A DNA stretch of 64,000 nucleotides from Lentisphaerae bacterium GWF2_38_69 (lineage in GTDB: Bacteria > Verrucomicrobiota > Lentisphaeria > Victivallales > GWF2-38-69). The stretch lies in contig MHBE01000029.1 in assembly GCA_001803205.1 (NCBI GenBank), forward strand, positions 1 to 64,000, written 5' to 3'. A program made the position numbers and the translations under genes. Shown here in pieces: positions 52,325 through 61,302 of this stretch. The notes beneath the pieces were generated by a model that saw nothing but the letters and a program-made list of their open reading frames with translations, did not search any database and was not told the origin of the DNA. Position 1 is the stretch's first letter; every line of letters begins with the position of its first letter.

Positions 52325-53475
52325 GCGCGAAACTTATCAGAAAAAAATCTGTTATATTCTTCCAAAGCAAAACGATCCGTCATGCCTGCGATATAGTAGC
52401 AAATGGCGTGTTCAAGCCCAAATTGCGGTGTAATTCTATTAATGAAATCCGTATGCGGTGTTTTCTCTTCAAGGTAATAATTGAAGAGTTTTTCAATTTT
52501 ATCCGCACAAGCCCTGTTAACTTCAAGCACTTTTTCATTCCAATAGATATTCCTGAAGAGGAATTCCTTAAGGGATATTGTCATTTCTTTAAATGCTGAG
52601 CTGAATTCAATAACCCTTGCCAAGGTGTTCTGAGCGTCTTCAGGTGTCTTAATTTTCATTGTGCGTATATTCTCAGCGGATTCATCAATAACATCTTTAA
52701 CCATTGAATCTATAAGGCATCTTACGACAAACCTAGCATATTTTCTGTTAGACTTTGAATTGCCATGCCTTAGGGATATATCAGAGGCTTTTTTCCAGAT
52801 ATCAAGATGTGCAATATCGTTAACAGAAATTAAACCTGATTCCAATCCGTCATCTATATCGTGTCCATAATATGTTAGATCATCGGCAATGTCAGCTACC
52901 TGTGATTCAAGAGAAAGATTAAGAGGTAAAGGAATGCCATCAAGTTCTACATTTTTACCCTCTCTATGTTTGATAAGCCCTTCTCGTGTTTCACGGGTAA
53001 GATTTAGGCCATCAAACTGTGGGTATTTCTCAATCAACTCGTCAACCAGTATAATTGAATAATCATTGTGCTCAAAAGAAGAATCATAATTCCGCATAAT
53101 TTCATTTAACTTATTTTCCCCTGTGTGTCCGAATGGCGGATGCCCTATGTCGTGAGCCAAAGCGATGGTTTCTGCAAGATCCTCATTCAACCCTAAAGCT
53201 CTGGCAAGCGTTCTTGATATCGCCGCTACTTCAATTGTATGGGTAAGCCTTGTTCTGTAATGATCCCCTACGCCATTTAAAAAAACCTGTGTTTTGTACT
53301 CAAGTCGACGAAATTCGCGACTATGCAGTATTCTGTCACGATCTCTCTGAAATGCCGTTCGGATAGGATGATCTTTCTCAGGATATCTTCTTCCTTTGGA
53401 TGTATGGCTTTTTAATGCATAAGAAGAAAGGAAATCATCTTCAAATTTATAATAGTCTGAAAGGCCTTTTAACAT
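52321..53475 (-). CDS. dgt: dNTP triphosphohydrolase (dGTPase-like)
   Basis: A 384-residue HD-domain enzyme that splits dNTPs to nucleoside and triphosphate. RTAFQRDRDRILHSREFRRLEYKTQVF, HYRTRLTHTIEVAAISRTLARALGL (first His79), and LAHDIGHPPFGHTGE (HD at 108-109) are the family blocks; NLTRETREGLIKH follows. Shorter than E. coli Dgt (505) but typical of the type common in other phyla. Substrate range (dGTP only or all dNTPs) is unknown. Confidence 0.92.
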   Translation of the reverse strand: MLKGLSDYYKFEDDFLSSYALKSHTSKGRRYPEKDHPIRTAFQRDRDRILHSREFRRLEYKTQVFLNGVGDHYRTRLTHTIEVAAISRTLARALGLNEDLAETIALAHDIGHPPFGHTGENKLNEIMRNYDSSFEHNDYSIILVDELIEKYPQFDGLNLTRETREGLIKHREGKNVELDGIPLPLNLSLESQVADIADDLTYYGHDIDDGLESGLISVNDIAHLDIWKKASDISLRHGNSKSNRKYARFVVRCLIDSMVKDVIDESAENIRTMKIKTPEDAQNTLARVIEFSSAFKEMTISLKEFLFRNIYWNEKVLEVNRACADKIEKLFNYYLEEKTPHTDFINRITPQFGLEHAICYYIAGMTDRFALEEYNRFFSDKFRA

Positions 53476-53509
53476 ATTTTTAAGTTCAAATTTAAAATAA
53501 AATAAAACA

Positions 53510-55198
53510 TCACATTTTACCGTGGCGGAGTATAGAAATTATGAGTAAAAGTCCCATAAAAGCCGAAAACATGAAAAACAATGAACCTGGTATTGATATG
53601 CCATGATACAAGGGAGGAACTTTTGAATTCAGGAGCATAGCAGATCCTAGAATCATTGAGGCTGTTATAATGGCAAAAGATAATCTGTTTACAATATTAT
53701 CATGTTTGGCCAGAAGAGGTTCCAGTCCTCTGTGTTCAAACTGAATCTTAAGCGTTTTGTTTTTAAATTGAGTAAGAATGTCTCTAAGCTCACTCGGGAG
53801 CTCTGCGAGAAATTTAGAATAGTCTACTCCAGCCCTTAAGAGATCCCGAATCAGTTTGTATGGGCTTCTTGTTCTGTAAAGAAGTTTTTTTATAAATGGT
53901 TCAATATGTGAGATCATATCAAAATTCGGCATGATCTTTCGTATGGTTCCTTCCAAAGATATCAGAGATTTGAGAAGCAGGAAAATATCAGTAGGAATCA
54001 GAAGTTTATTTTGGACAAGCAATTTAAGCAGGTCTCTCAGAAAATGACCTATGTTGATGTCTTCAATTGGCAGATAAGCGTATTGTTCCATAATTTTAAA
54101 TGCCTGATGTTCTATTTCAGCCCTGTTATCTACTTCTTTGTTGTGTGATAGTGAAATAATAGCTCTTGTAATAAGTTCAGGATCATGGTTTACAAGTCCG
54201 AGTATTATATCGCAGAGCGAGGTTTTGTGTTTTGGCGGAAGAAGCCCCATAAGGCCGAAGTCAATAAAGCATATCTTGAGATCATCGGTGATTATTATAT
54301 TGCCTGAATGAGGATCCGCATGAAAATACCCTTCCTGGAATATCTGTCTCAAAACTAAGTTGGCAAGTTTTTCACATATTTTTTTTATTTCCTCTTCCGT
54401 GCCGGCATAATTGGAAAATTTGACTCCTTCGATGAAAAGCATCGTAAGAATATCTTTATTGGAAAATTCTTTGAAAACCTTTGGAACTACAAGTTCTTTT
54501 TCTTCAGAAAACATTCTGGAGAATTTTTCGATATTGAGAGCTTCTCTCGAAAAATCCAATTCCTGCCTTATTCCGTCACTGAATTCATTGACTATTGCCA
54601 CAGGATCAAGAGCGCTCATTTCCGACATGTGTTTTTTAACGGTTAATGCCAAAAACATCATTATCTCCAAATCACTTTCGATAATGGCCTTGATTCCTGG
54701 TCTTTGAATTTTTACAGCGACTTTGGTTCCATCGAGAAGAACTGCTCTATGAACCTGAGCTACTGAAGCTGAAGAGAAAGGATCAGGATCAAATTCCTTA
54801 AAAACTTTATCTATCTTGACATTCAAACTGGATTCAAAAATCATTTTGGCCAGCTCCGCCCTGAATGGAGGTACATTTTCAAGGAGTTTTTCGAATTCAG
54901 CGCAAAGTTCTGAAGGAATCAGGTCAGGCCTGTTGCTAAGAAACTGACCGAGTTTTACGAATGTCGGGCCAAGCTCTTCACATGCCAGTCTTAGCCTTTC
55001 CCAATGTGAAAAGTGCTTATGAAATTCTTCTTTCTGGTGCTTTTTAAATGTAAAGCGGCTAAGCTTCATAGCCTGAATCAAACGGCTGTTATCAACAAAA
55101 TCCATGAAGCCATGCTTAATTAGCACAGTAATTATGCTTCTTGCTCTTAGCAGATTGTGATAGCCTCTTCCGATTTTAGTGCGCCTCAATATTCCCAT
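53510..55198 (-). CDS. AarF/UbiB/ABC1 family kinase-like protein
   Basis: A 562-residue atypical kinase. The KxGQ motif appears as FVKLGQFLSNRPDLIP, the nucleotide loop as FSSASVAQVHRAVLLDGTKVAVKIQRPG, then EFSDGIRQELDFSREALN, YFHADPHSGNIIITDDLKICFIDFGLMG (catalytic HxDxHxxN and DFG); two membrane helices end the protein. Members support ubiquinone or other isoprenoid lipid metabolism. In an anaerobe without recognised quinone genes nearby the role is unclear. Gene stands alone on the minus strand. Confidence 0.9.
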   Translation of the reverse strand: MGILRRTKIGRGYHNLLRARSIITVLIKHGFMDFVDNSRLIQAMKLSRFTFKKHQKEEFHKHFSHWERLRLACEELGPTFVKLGQFLSNRPDLIPSELCAEFEKLLENVPPFRAELAKMIFESSLNVKIDKVFKEFDPDPFSSASVAQVHRAVLLDGTKVAVKIQRPGIKAIIESDLEIMMFLALTVKKHMSEMSALDPVAIVNEFSDGIRQELDFSREALNIEKFSRMFSEEKELVVPKVFKEFSNKDILTMLFIEGVKFSNYAGTEEEIKKICEKLANLVLRQIFQEGYFHADPHSGNIIITDDLKICFIDFGLMGLLPPKHKTSLCDIILGLVNHDPELITRAIISLSHNKEVDNRAEIEHQAFKIMEQYAYLPIEDINIGHFLRDLLKLLVQNKLLIPTDIFLLLKSLISLEGTIRKIMPNFDMISHIEPFIKKLLYRTRSPYKLIRDLLRAGVDYSKFLAELPSELRDILTQFKNKTLKIQFEHRGLEPLLAKHDNIVNRLSFAIITASMILGSAMLLNSKVPPLYHGISIPGSLFFMFSAFMGLLLIISILRHGKM

Positions 55199-55281
55199 CA
55201 GAGCTTTTAATAATTATAGAGTTAAAATAAAGTGTTCACTCTAATTATATTGTATTGTTCGCAATTGGCAAATTAATGTCA

Positions 55282-55830
55282 TTATTGCCATTTTTCGCGG
55301 AAATATATTTTTTCAAGGGTCAGTTTCTTTGGCTGTTCTCTTATTTCAGATGGATACCCGAGAGTAAAAAGTGATAAAACTTTCACATTCCAGGGAATAT
55401 TAAGTATTTTCTTTACTTTTTTCTCTTTGAACCAGCCAATCCAGCAGCTTCCAAGACCAAGTGATTGGGCGGCAAGAACAAAATGTTCACCTGCTATGCC
55501 TATGTCTATCTGTCTATAGTCAACTTTAGAGAGGAATGAAGCGAATTTATGCACTGTAAGATCGGTCAAAGCGCAAATAGCAACTAGAACCGGAGCATCC
55601 TTCATCCATGGCATCGGCACTCCGGGAAGTACTCCTTCCGAACAAATCTTTTGTCTTAATTCCTTGTCCTTGACAATTATAAAACGCCAAGGCTGTTTAT
55701 TGCATGCAGATGGAGAAACTCTTGATGCTTCAATACACTTAGAGATAAGTTCATCAGGAACTTCATCTGTTTTGTAAGAGCGGCAACTGTGCCTTGCCCT
55801 TACAAGTTTAATAAAATTATCATAATCCAT
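55282..55830 (-). CDS. Nitroreductase family flavoprotein
   Basis: A 182-residue FMN-dependent nitroreductase-fold protein. RARHSCRSYKTDEVPDELISKCIEASRVSPSACNKQPWRFIIVKD is the N-terminal FMN-binding signature; DIGIAGEHFVLAAQSLGLGSCWIGWF and LSLFTLGYPSE complete the fold. The physiological substrate is unknown. Divergent from pdxS. Confidence 0.9.
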   Translation of the reverse strand: MDYDNFIKLVRARHSCRSYKTDEVPDELISKCIEASRVSPSACNKQPWRFIIVKDKELRQKICSEGVLPGVPMPWMKDAPVLVAICALTDLTVHKFASFLSKVDYRQIDIGIAGEHFVLAAQSLGLGSCWIGWFKEKKVKKILNIPWNVKVLSLFTLGYPSEIREQPKKLTLEKIYFREKWQ

Positions 55831-55927
55831 AAAAATAATCCTTTATGTAAGTTTACTTTGTATAGGTTATCACTAAGACTCTTAAAAACAATCAACTGCA
55901 ATTGCATGAGGTTTGAAAAATCATAAT

Positions 55928-55945
55928 TTAAGATTAATCTAAACG
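55928..55945. promoter_or_regulatory. Palindrome upstream of pdxS
   Basis: The 10-bp palindrome AGATTAATCT (55931-55940) is flanked by TTTA and AAAC in the 140-base gap between the divergent nitroreductase and pdxS genes. It could be a regulator site; there is no independent support. Confidence 0.2.
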
Positions 55946-55985
55946 GTTTGTTATTTAATTATAAATATTAATGGAGGTTATACAT

Positions 55986-56867
55986 ATGGAAAAATCTGCA
56001 TGGGAAACAAAAGTAGGTTTAGCTGAAATGCTTAAAGGTGGAGTAATAATGGATGTAGTGACTCCTGAGCATGCAAAAATAGCTGAACAAGCCGGAGCCG
56101 TAGCAGTAATGGCTCTTGAGAGAGTTCCTGCCGATATTAGAAAAGAAGGCGGAGTTGCAAGGATGTCTGACCCAAAACTTATTAAACAGATTATGGAAAC
56201 TGTTTCTATTCCTGTAATGGCAAAAGTGCGTATCGGGCATTTTGTGGAAGCACAAATTCTTCAGCATCTGGGCATTGATTTTATTGATGAAAGCGAAGTG
56301 CTTACACCAGCAGATGATGAGAATCACATTTATAAATTTGATTTTAAGGTTCCGTTTGTATGCGGTTGCTGCAATCTGGGAGAAGCTCTCAGAAGAATTG
56401 GTGAAGGCGCTGCTATGATAAGAACCAAAGGCGAAGCCGGAACAGGAAATATAGTAGAGGCCGTTCGTCAATTCAGGACTGTTACCAGAGAAATCAAAAG
56501 GATCCAGGCCTTGGAAAAAAGTGAGTTAATGTCTGCGGCTAAGCTGCTTCAGGCACCCTTCCATCTAGTTGAATATGTTCATCAAAACGGTAAACTTCCA
56601 GTTCCTAATTTCTCTGCCGGAGGCATAGCCACTCCTGCTGATGCTGCCCTGATGATGCAGCTGGGTGCTGAAACAGTTTTTGTCGGTTCAGGGATTTTTA
56701 AATCCGGCAATCCTCAAAAAAGAGCTGAAGCTATAGTAAGTGCTGCCACATATTTTAATGACCCTGATATGCTGGCGAGGGTTTCAGAAGACCTTGGCGA
56801 ACCCATGACCGGTATTGAAATAGATAAACTTCTTGATAACCAGAAGCTAGCTAATAGAGGCTGGTAA
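55986..56867 (+). CDS. pdxS: Pyridoxal 5'-phosphate synthase subunit PdxS
   Basis: A 293-residue TIM-barrel subunit that joins ribose 5-phosphate, glyceraldehyde 3-phosphate and ammonia into [47 protein letters not shown], the catalytic lysine in [58 protein letters not shown] and [30 protein letters not shown] are all conserved. Start placed at ATG 55986 because GGAGG lies 8 bases before it; the ATG at 55971 would overlap that site. Stop overlaps pdxT (TAATG). Confidence 0.96.
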   Translation: MEKSAWETKVGLAEMLKGGVIMDVVTPEHAKIAEQAGAVAVMALERVPADIRKEGGVARMSDPKLIKQIMETVSIPVMAKVRIGHFVEAQILQHLGIDFIDESEVLTPADDENHIYKFDFKVPFVCGCCNLGEALRRIGEGAAMIRTKGEAGTGNIVEAVRQFRTVTREIKRIQALEKSELMSAAKLLQAPFHLVEYVHQNGKLPVPNFSAGGIATPADAALMMQLGAETVFVGSGIFKSGNPQKRAEAIVSAATYFNDPDMLARVSEDLGEPMTGIEIDKLLDNQKLANRGW

Positions 56868-57448
56868 TGTCCCAGACTATTGGCGTGCTCTCTATCCAGG
56901 GAGCTTTTGAAAAGCACAGAATTGCTTTTGAAAAACTTGGTTTAAAGGTATTATATGTCCGTTCTATTGCAGAACTTGAGAAAATAGATAAATTGGTAAT
57001 TCCGGGCGGAGAGAGTACTGCAATGGTAACTATACTCAAAAAGCATGATCTTTGGTTTCCATTAAAAAAGTTCTGTTCTGAAAAACCGGTATTCGGAACA
57101 TGCGCGGGAGCTATTTTACTTGCTAAGAAAACTCATGGACTTGAGAAGTTTGGCGTTGACAACTCTTTCTCTGTTATGGATATTGAAGTCAAAAGAAACA
57201 GTTATGGAAGACAGTTGGATAGTTTCAAAACTTTTCTCGATATAAAAATTAACAACAATTCGAAGAAAATAGAATCCATTTTTATAAGAGCTCCGTCTAT
57301 AATGGATGTTGATAGTGCGAAAGTTGAAATATTGGCTTCTTTTAAAAAAGAACCGGTTTTTGTCAGACAGGGAAACAAGCTTGCGGTGACCTTTCATCCT
57401 GAGTTGACTGATGATTTGTCGATACACCAATATTTCGCCGATATTTAA
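56867..57448 (+). CDS. pdxT: Pyridoxal 5'-phosphate synthase glutaminase PdxT
   Basis: A 193-residue class I glutamine amidotransferase that supplies ammonia to PdxS. IGVLSIQGAFEKH, LVIPGGESTAM (GGES 47-50), the nucleophile in FGTCAGAILL (Cys79), and HPE (His177, Glu179) complete the triad. The TAATG overlap with pdxS shows strict co-translation of the two subunits. Confidence 0.96.
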   Translation: MSQTIGVLSIQGAFEKHRIAFEKLGLKVLYVRSIAELEKIDKLVIPGGESTAMVTILKKHDLWFPLKKFCSEKPVFGTCAGAILLAKKTHGLEKFGVDNSFSVMDIEVKRNSYGRQLDSFKTFLDIKINNNSKKIESIFIRAPSIMDVDSAKVEILASFKKEPVFVRQGNKLAVTFHPELTDDLSIHQYFADI

Positions 57449-57471
57449 ATAAAAAATAAAGGAAGATAATA

Positions 57472-58923
57472 ATGGCTGACAATGAAATTAAAATTTCAAG
57501 AATCCAGTCATTATTGAATTCAAGCGCAGGATTCATTGCCGCGATTGTAATAATCGTTGTTTTTATTCTTGCTGCTACTTTTTTCAAACCGGTCGTATTT
57601 GGCCTTCTTCTTGCGTATCTATTTCTGCCTCTCGAGGGATTTTTCAGAAACTATCTGCTCAAAAACAAATTATATAATTTTATTCTAAGCATTATCTGTA
57701 CAATCCTATCCCCTATTATACAGCCGGGAAGAGCGTTAAAAAACAGAGTTTTTAAATATGTAAAATTTAAAACAAAGCAAACATATATTTCTGAAGAAGA
57801 ACGCTTAAGCAAGAAATATATTAAGAGATCATGCATCCTTACAATATTTACTGTTTTTATCCTAATGATTTTTATGCTAAGCGGAATAATATGGTTATCA
57901 ACTACATATATAAATAATGCATCTGCATCCATTTCTGCCTGGGCAAAAAAAACTACCAATACCTATGAAAAACCATCTCAAAATACGGAATTTGACTCTT
58001 CCGGAGAACTAATGACCAATGAAGAAGAAACAAATTCGATGAAAGAGTTTCTAGATGCAGTCCAGTATAAAATTGAATCATTTAAGCCAAAAATGGAAAA
58101 GTTTAAAATTTTTGCGCTGTTGAAAGATTATATAGGCGAGAATCTTGGTTCTCCTGAAAGCATAAGAGAATTCATTAGGCATATAATTGATAAGTCAGGA
58201 GGGTTTTTCTCTTATACCGCAGGAATAGTCGGGACTTTGATATTTATCATCCTTAAAATAGTTTTTACTTTTTTCTTCTTTGCTTTTTTCCTGAATAAGC
58301 TTGTTAACTTCAACAGCAATAAAGATCATAAGGTAAGCACCGGTGAATATCTTACTGATACAATAATGGAAAGCAGCTGGTTTCCGCATACAAAAGAAGG
58401 CACAAAAGAAACTGCTGCCAGAATTTTGGATAATATCTTGTTCAGGCTGAAAATATGGGTTAGGGGTTATTTTATAATAATCCTTATTGAAGGAACATTT
58501 TATGCGACAGTGTTTACGCTCATAGGAATTCCCTTCGGCTTAATTTTGGGGATTATTGCCGGTTTTACCATTCTTTTGCCTTATATCGGTCCTATCGCCA
58601 GTGCGCTGCTGACCATAATAGTCTGCTTTGCTTCAGGCGATGTGACTATGGTGCAGATTATATTAGTAGTAATGGCATATATATTTATGACAGGAATTTT
58701 GGATCAGCTCTTTATTTATCCGGCAGTTGTTGGAGCCTCGCTGGGGCTAAATGAACTGGAAACAATTGTTGTTGTTATTCTTGGCGGAATGTTTTTTGGA
58801 ATTACAGGGATGATGTTCGCGGTACCAACAACTTCCATATTAAAATATCTCATACCTGAAATATATAAACTTATTGATGACAACAAGTCTAAATCGCTTC
58901 AAAGAAATACAAATCAACTCTAA
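57472..58923 (+). CDS. AI-2E family transporter
   Basis: A 483-residue protein of the AI-2E/PerM family with about eight membrane helices: paired N-terminal helices, a long amphipathic region (about 150-235), and a C-terminal bundle with the family motif GIPFGLILGIIAGFTILLPYIGP and VVGASLGLNELETIVVVILGGMFFGITGMMFAVPTTSIL. An extra ~60-residue basic loop follows the second helix (about 70-130). Family members export AI-2 in some species or act as Na+(Li+)/H+ antiporters; cargo here is unknown. Starts 23 bases after pdxT. Confidence 0.87.
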   Translation: MADNEIKISRIQSLLNSSAGFIAAIVIIVVFILAATFFKPVVFGLLLAYLFLPLEGFFRNYLLKNKLYNFILSIICTILSPIIQPGRALKNRVFKYVKFKTKQTYISEEERLSKKYIKRSCILTIFTVFILMIFMLSGIIWLSTTYINNASASISAWAKKTTNTYEKPSQNTEFDSSGELMTNEEETNSMKEFLDAVQYKIESFKPKMEKFKIFALLKDYIGENLGSPESIREFIRHIIDKSGGFFSYTAGIVGTLIFIILKIVFTFFFFAFFLNKLVNFNSNKDHKVSTGEYLTDTIMESSWFPHTKEGTKETAARILDNILFRLKIWVRGYFIIILIEGTFYATVFTLIGIPFGLILGIIAGFTILLPYIGPIASALLTIIVCFASGDVTMVQIILVVMAYIFMTGILDQLFIYPAVVGASLGLNELETIVVVILGGMFFGITGMMFAVPTTSILKYLIPEIYKLIDDNKSKSLQRNTNQL

Positions 58924-58937
58924 AAGCGGAGGAAATT

Positions 58938-59324
58938 ATGGGCGTTCAAAAAAACAGAAATGAAGTATTCAAATGCAATCTTTGCGGGCAGGTAATAGAA
59001 GTTATGCATGGAGCTACCGGCACACTGTATTGCTGCAATCAGGAAATGGTTCATTTAAAGGAAAATACAGTAGAGGCTTCTGCTGAAAAGCATATTCCTG
59101 TACTGACTGATGATGGAACACACATTAAAGTTTCCGTAGGTGCTGTTGCCCATCCGATGGACATTGATCATTTCATTGAATGGATTGAGGTGATTAATGG
59201 AGATTATGTAAACAGAATGTATTTAAAACCAGGATTTAGACCGGAAGCAAGCTTCTATGTGCATAAACAGCCAGGTTTGATTCTCAGGGCTTATTGCAAT
59301 AAACATGGTCTCTGGAAAGCATAA
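58938..59324 (+). CDS. dfx: Desulfoferrodoxin, two-iron superoxide reductase
   Basis: A 128-residue cytoplasmic protein that reduces superoxide to peroxide without making O2, a mark of anaerobes. The N-terminal desulforedoxin domain has all four iron cysteines (CNLC at 13-16 and CC at 32-33); the second domain holds the catalytic site (EKHIPVL, AHPMDIDHFIEWIEV, and CNKHGLWKA with the Cys and last His ligand). Ribosome binding site GCGGAGGAAA. Ends at a strong terminator. Confidence 0.94.
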   Translation: MGVQKNRNEVFKCNLCGQVIEVMHGATGTLYCCNQEMVHLKENTVEASAEKHIPVLTDDGTHIKVSVGAVAHPMDIDHFIEWIEVINGDYVNRMYLKPGFRPEASFYVHKQPGLILRAYCNKHGLWKA

Positions 59325-59344
59325 TCCTGATATCAGATTTTAGC

Positions 59345-59384
59345 AAAAAAAATGGGAACAGTGAATTACTGTTCCCATTTTTTT
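59345..59384 (+). terminator. Bidirectional intrinsic terminator
   Basis: A perfect 12-bp stem (59351-59362 with 59368-59379) around GAATT, flanked by an A run (59345-59352) and a T run (59378-59384). It can end both the superoxide reductase message (plus) and the small-protein operon (minus). Confidence 0.88.
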
Positions 59385-59395
59385 ATATTGATTAT

Positions 59396-59509
59396 TTACT
59401 TAAGAACGCCATATCTGCTAATAACCGCTCCATATTTATCAATGAATTGGATATATTCATGATAAGCTTTCTGTAAAGTATTTTTAATTGATATAAATGA
59501 GTTTTTCAT
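59396..59509 (-). CDS. Candidate 37-residue small protein
   Basis: An ATG at 59509 with AAGGTAGG upstream opens a 37-codon frame: MKNSFISIKNTLQKAYHEYI then QFIDKYGAVISRYGVLK, ending just before the bidirectional terminator. It is a likely amphipathic helix with aromatic residues and no cysteine. It is the second gene of a minus-strand pair; both products begin MKN and are helical. No known family recognised. Confidence 0.45.
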   Translation of the reverse strand: MKNSFISIKNTLQKAYHEYIQFIDKYGAVISRYGVLK

Positions 59510-59531
59510 ATTGACCTACCTTAAAACAATA

Positions 59532-59554
59532 AAACTTCAAAACAGCTGAAGTTT
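59532..59554 (-). terminator. Weak hairpin between the two small genes
   Basis: AAACTTCA (59532-59539) pairs perfectly with TGAAGTTT (59547-59554) around a seven-base loop, at the stop codon of the first small gene; on the minus strand TATTGTTTT follows. AT-rich, so at most a partial terminator or a 3'-end processing hairpin. Confidence 0.35.
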
Positions 59555-59719
59555 GTCTGTAAATGCAATTACTTGAGCCTGAATACTATTTTTTGGAAGA
59601 ATTCGAAGAGAATTTATCCTTAAAAAATATTCATTGTTATACGCCAGGCTTGTGGCCTCCTCAATCTCTTTATTGAAGTTTTTAAAAGCTTGAGATATCT
59701 TTTTAATGAAATTCTTCAT
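59537..59719 (-). CDS. Small protein of unknown function, 60 residues
   Basis: A 60-residue protein (MKNFIKKISQAFKNFNKEIE at its start, ending FTDKLQLF) with an excellent ribosome binding site (AGGAGGTG, 7 bases before the ATG) and a promoter-like sequence ~50 bases further up. The N-terminal half is a basic amphipathic helix, the rest mixed; no cysteine, no signal peptide, no clear membrane segment. I do not recognise a family. It is followed by a second small gene on the same strand. Confidence 0.6.
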   Translation of the reverse strand: MKNFIKKISQAFKNFNKEIEEATSLAYNNEYFLRINSLRILPKNSIQAQVIAFTDKLQLF

Positions 59720-59771
59720 TATACACCTCCTATATATGGTGAATAATCCTGCCGGCTAACCGGTTGAAGGT

Positions 59772-59800
59772 TTATTCGCCTGTGTCTATCAAGATTTCAA
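59772..59800 (-). promoter_or_regulatory. Probable promoter of the small-protein operon
   Basis: On the minus strand: TTGAAA (59800-59795), exactly 17 bases, and GAATAA (59777-59772). Transcription would start near 59765, about 46 bases before the first ATG. The -35 is good, the -10 moderate. Confidence 0.45.
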
Positions 59801-59865
59801 TGAACAACTTAAATTATTTAAGTTATGGCATAAAAATAACATTGTTATTCTGGAGGGCAAACTAA

Positions 59866-59973
59866 ATGATACTAAAGTGTGTTAGTTTACGGTTAAGATA
59901 TAAAAATAGCCTCCATATTACTGTAATTTACGATACTATCCGGTATGATTATTTTTCCTTTATTTCAAGATAA
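59866..59973 (+). CDS. Possible 35-residue ORF with ribosome binding site
   Basis: An ATG at 59866 preceded by GGAGGG (8-base spacing) opens a 35-codon frame, MILKCVSLRLRYKNSLHITV at its start, ending FISR. The ribosome binding site is strong but the composition is unremarkable and the frame short. Confidence 0.2.
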   Translation: MILKCVSLRLRYKNSLHITVIYDTIRYDYFSFISR

Positions 59974-60038
59974 TCACAATATTCTGAGATTTCTGAAAAC
60001 TTTGCTCGTTTTAACTATACTAATTTGGCAGGAGTAAT

Positions 60039-60422
60039 TTAGCTGTTTATCAGGCTGTAGATCAAAATGACGAAAACGATTGTTGTAACTATTACATACA
60101 TGATATCGCGCTGCAGGGCAAACCCTATTATGGAGAGAGTCACTCGTGCGACAGGTGTTGCTATAAGAATAAGAAGTCCTAACTGTATTAAGCCTTTCCC
60201 ATGAAATTCCAGCGCATTCCCGACTATTCCTGGTATGTAGCACAATTCCGGAGGAACCCTATGGAAAACCTTGTAATCGATCGGTTCAAAACCATGATGG
60301 TATAGATAAACAATTCCTCCAAGTAAAACGACGGTAGCAGCAATTATGACTCCTGTTCTTAGAAGGTTCCCTACTAATATCTGAAGGCGATGATTGGAAA
60401 GTTTAAAGTTTTCCTTATTCAT
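60039..60422 (-). CDS. DUF1634 membrane protein, partner of TauE permease
   Basis: A 127-residue DUF1634 protein with three membrane helices (about 24-42, 78-95, 105-125) and the conserved RTGVIIAATVVLLGGIVYL and LIQLGLLILIATPVARV. DUF1634 genes commonly lie next to TauE/SafE permeases, as here, where its ATG overlaps the permease stop by one base. Function unknown, perhaps an accessory subunit. Confidence 0.88.
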   Translation of the reverse strand: MNKENFKLSNHRLQILVGNLLRTGVIIAATVVLLGGIVYLYHHGFEPIDYKVFHRVPPELCYIPGIVGNALEFHGKGLIQLGLLILIATPVARVTLSIIGFALQRDIMYVIVTTIVFVILIYSLINS

Positions 60423-61258
60423 CAGAGATTCCCCATAAAGCCGGAGTAAACCATTTCAATTCCTAAAGCAAGAATTATCAGGGTAAATACCAACCTGAGC
60501 TTTTTCGTGTTTGTCCCAAATAGAAGTTTAGCTCCGATTGTAGAACCAATGAGCACTCCAAGCATTACAGGCATGACTATTCCGGGAGCTACATATCCTT
60601 CATGCAGATATATACCTGCACTTGCCGCAGCTGTTACTCCTATCATGAAATTGCTTGTAGCTGTGGAAACTTTAAATGGTATTTTCATTACATTGTCCAT
60701 GGCAAGTACTTTTACTGCTCCTGACCCAATGCCTAACAATCCTGATAACACTCCTGCTACGAACATAATACTGAATCCTAATGGAACTTTTCGGACATTG
60801 TAGGCTTTTTCCCCTTCAGTGGTGGGATAGGAACTGTTCATTTTAAGCCTTGTGGCCAGAGGGTCAGGTTCTATCCCTGAAAGAGGATCATTTTTGGATT
60901 TGTTTGACATATAGGCTGAATACAGAAGAACAATACCGAAAATTACTGCTATAACTGATGCGTTAAGTATAAGAGCAATGGCAGCCCCGGCTATTGCTCC
61001 TACGGTTGTTGCCATCTCTAAAAACATTCCTATGCGCATATTGCTGAAGCCTTCTTTTACATAGGCTGAAGCGGCTCCTGACGATGTAGCTATTACTGAA
61101 ACGAGTGAAGCTCCTATCGCATATTTGATGTCAACGCCGAAGACCACAGTAAGAAGAGGAACAATGACTATCCCTCCGCCCAAACCTGTAAGAGCGCCTA
61201 GGAATCCTGCGCATATCGCGCCAGCAAAGAGCAGAATTGTAAAGATTATTATTTCCAT
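60422..61258 (-). CDS. TauE/SafE family sulfite/anion exporter
   Basis: A 278-residue TauE/SafE (DUF81) permease with about eight helices in two related halves: GFLGALTGLGGGIVIVPLLTVVFGVDIKYAIGASLVSVIATSSGAA near the start and FVAGVLSGLLGIGSGAVKVLAMDNVMKIPFKVSTATSNFMIG later, each with the GxxxGxGG-type turn. Members export sulfite, sulfoacetate or other organosulfur anions; cargo here is unknown. Two-gene unit with DUF1634. Confidence 0.9.
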   Translation of the reverse strand: MEIIIFTILLFAGAICAGFLGALTGLGGGIVIVPLLTVVFGVDIKYAIGASLVSVIATSSGAASAYVKEGFSNMRIGMFLEMATTVGAIAGAAIALILNASVIAVIFGIVLLYSAYMSNKSKNDPLSGIEPDPLATRLKMNSSYPTTEGEKAYNVRKVPLGFSIMFVAGVLSGLLGIGSGAVKVLAMDNVMKIPFKVSTATSNFMIGVTAAASAGIYLHEGYVAPGIVMPVMLGVLIGSTIGAKLLFGTNTKKLRLVFTLIILALGIEMVYSGFMGNL

Positions 61259-61302
61259 TTGTCTATTTTTAGTTTATCACAGTATTCTATAATGATGGTT
61301 AT

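Larger units (their letters stand above)
59720..60038. other. Non-coding gap with small-gene promoter
   Basis: No recognised gene in this ~320-base stretch. It contains the promoter-like sequence of the small-protein operon (59772-59800), a short inverted repeat CCGG-CTAA-CCGG near 59752, and a plus-strand 35-codon frame (59866-59973). The remainder is AT-rich with no tRNA-like or riboswitch-like fold visible to me. Confidence 0.5.
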
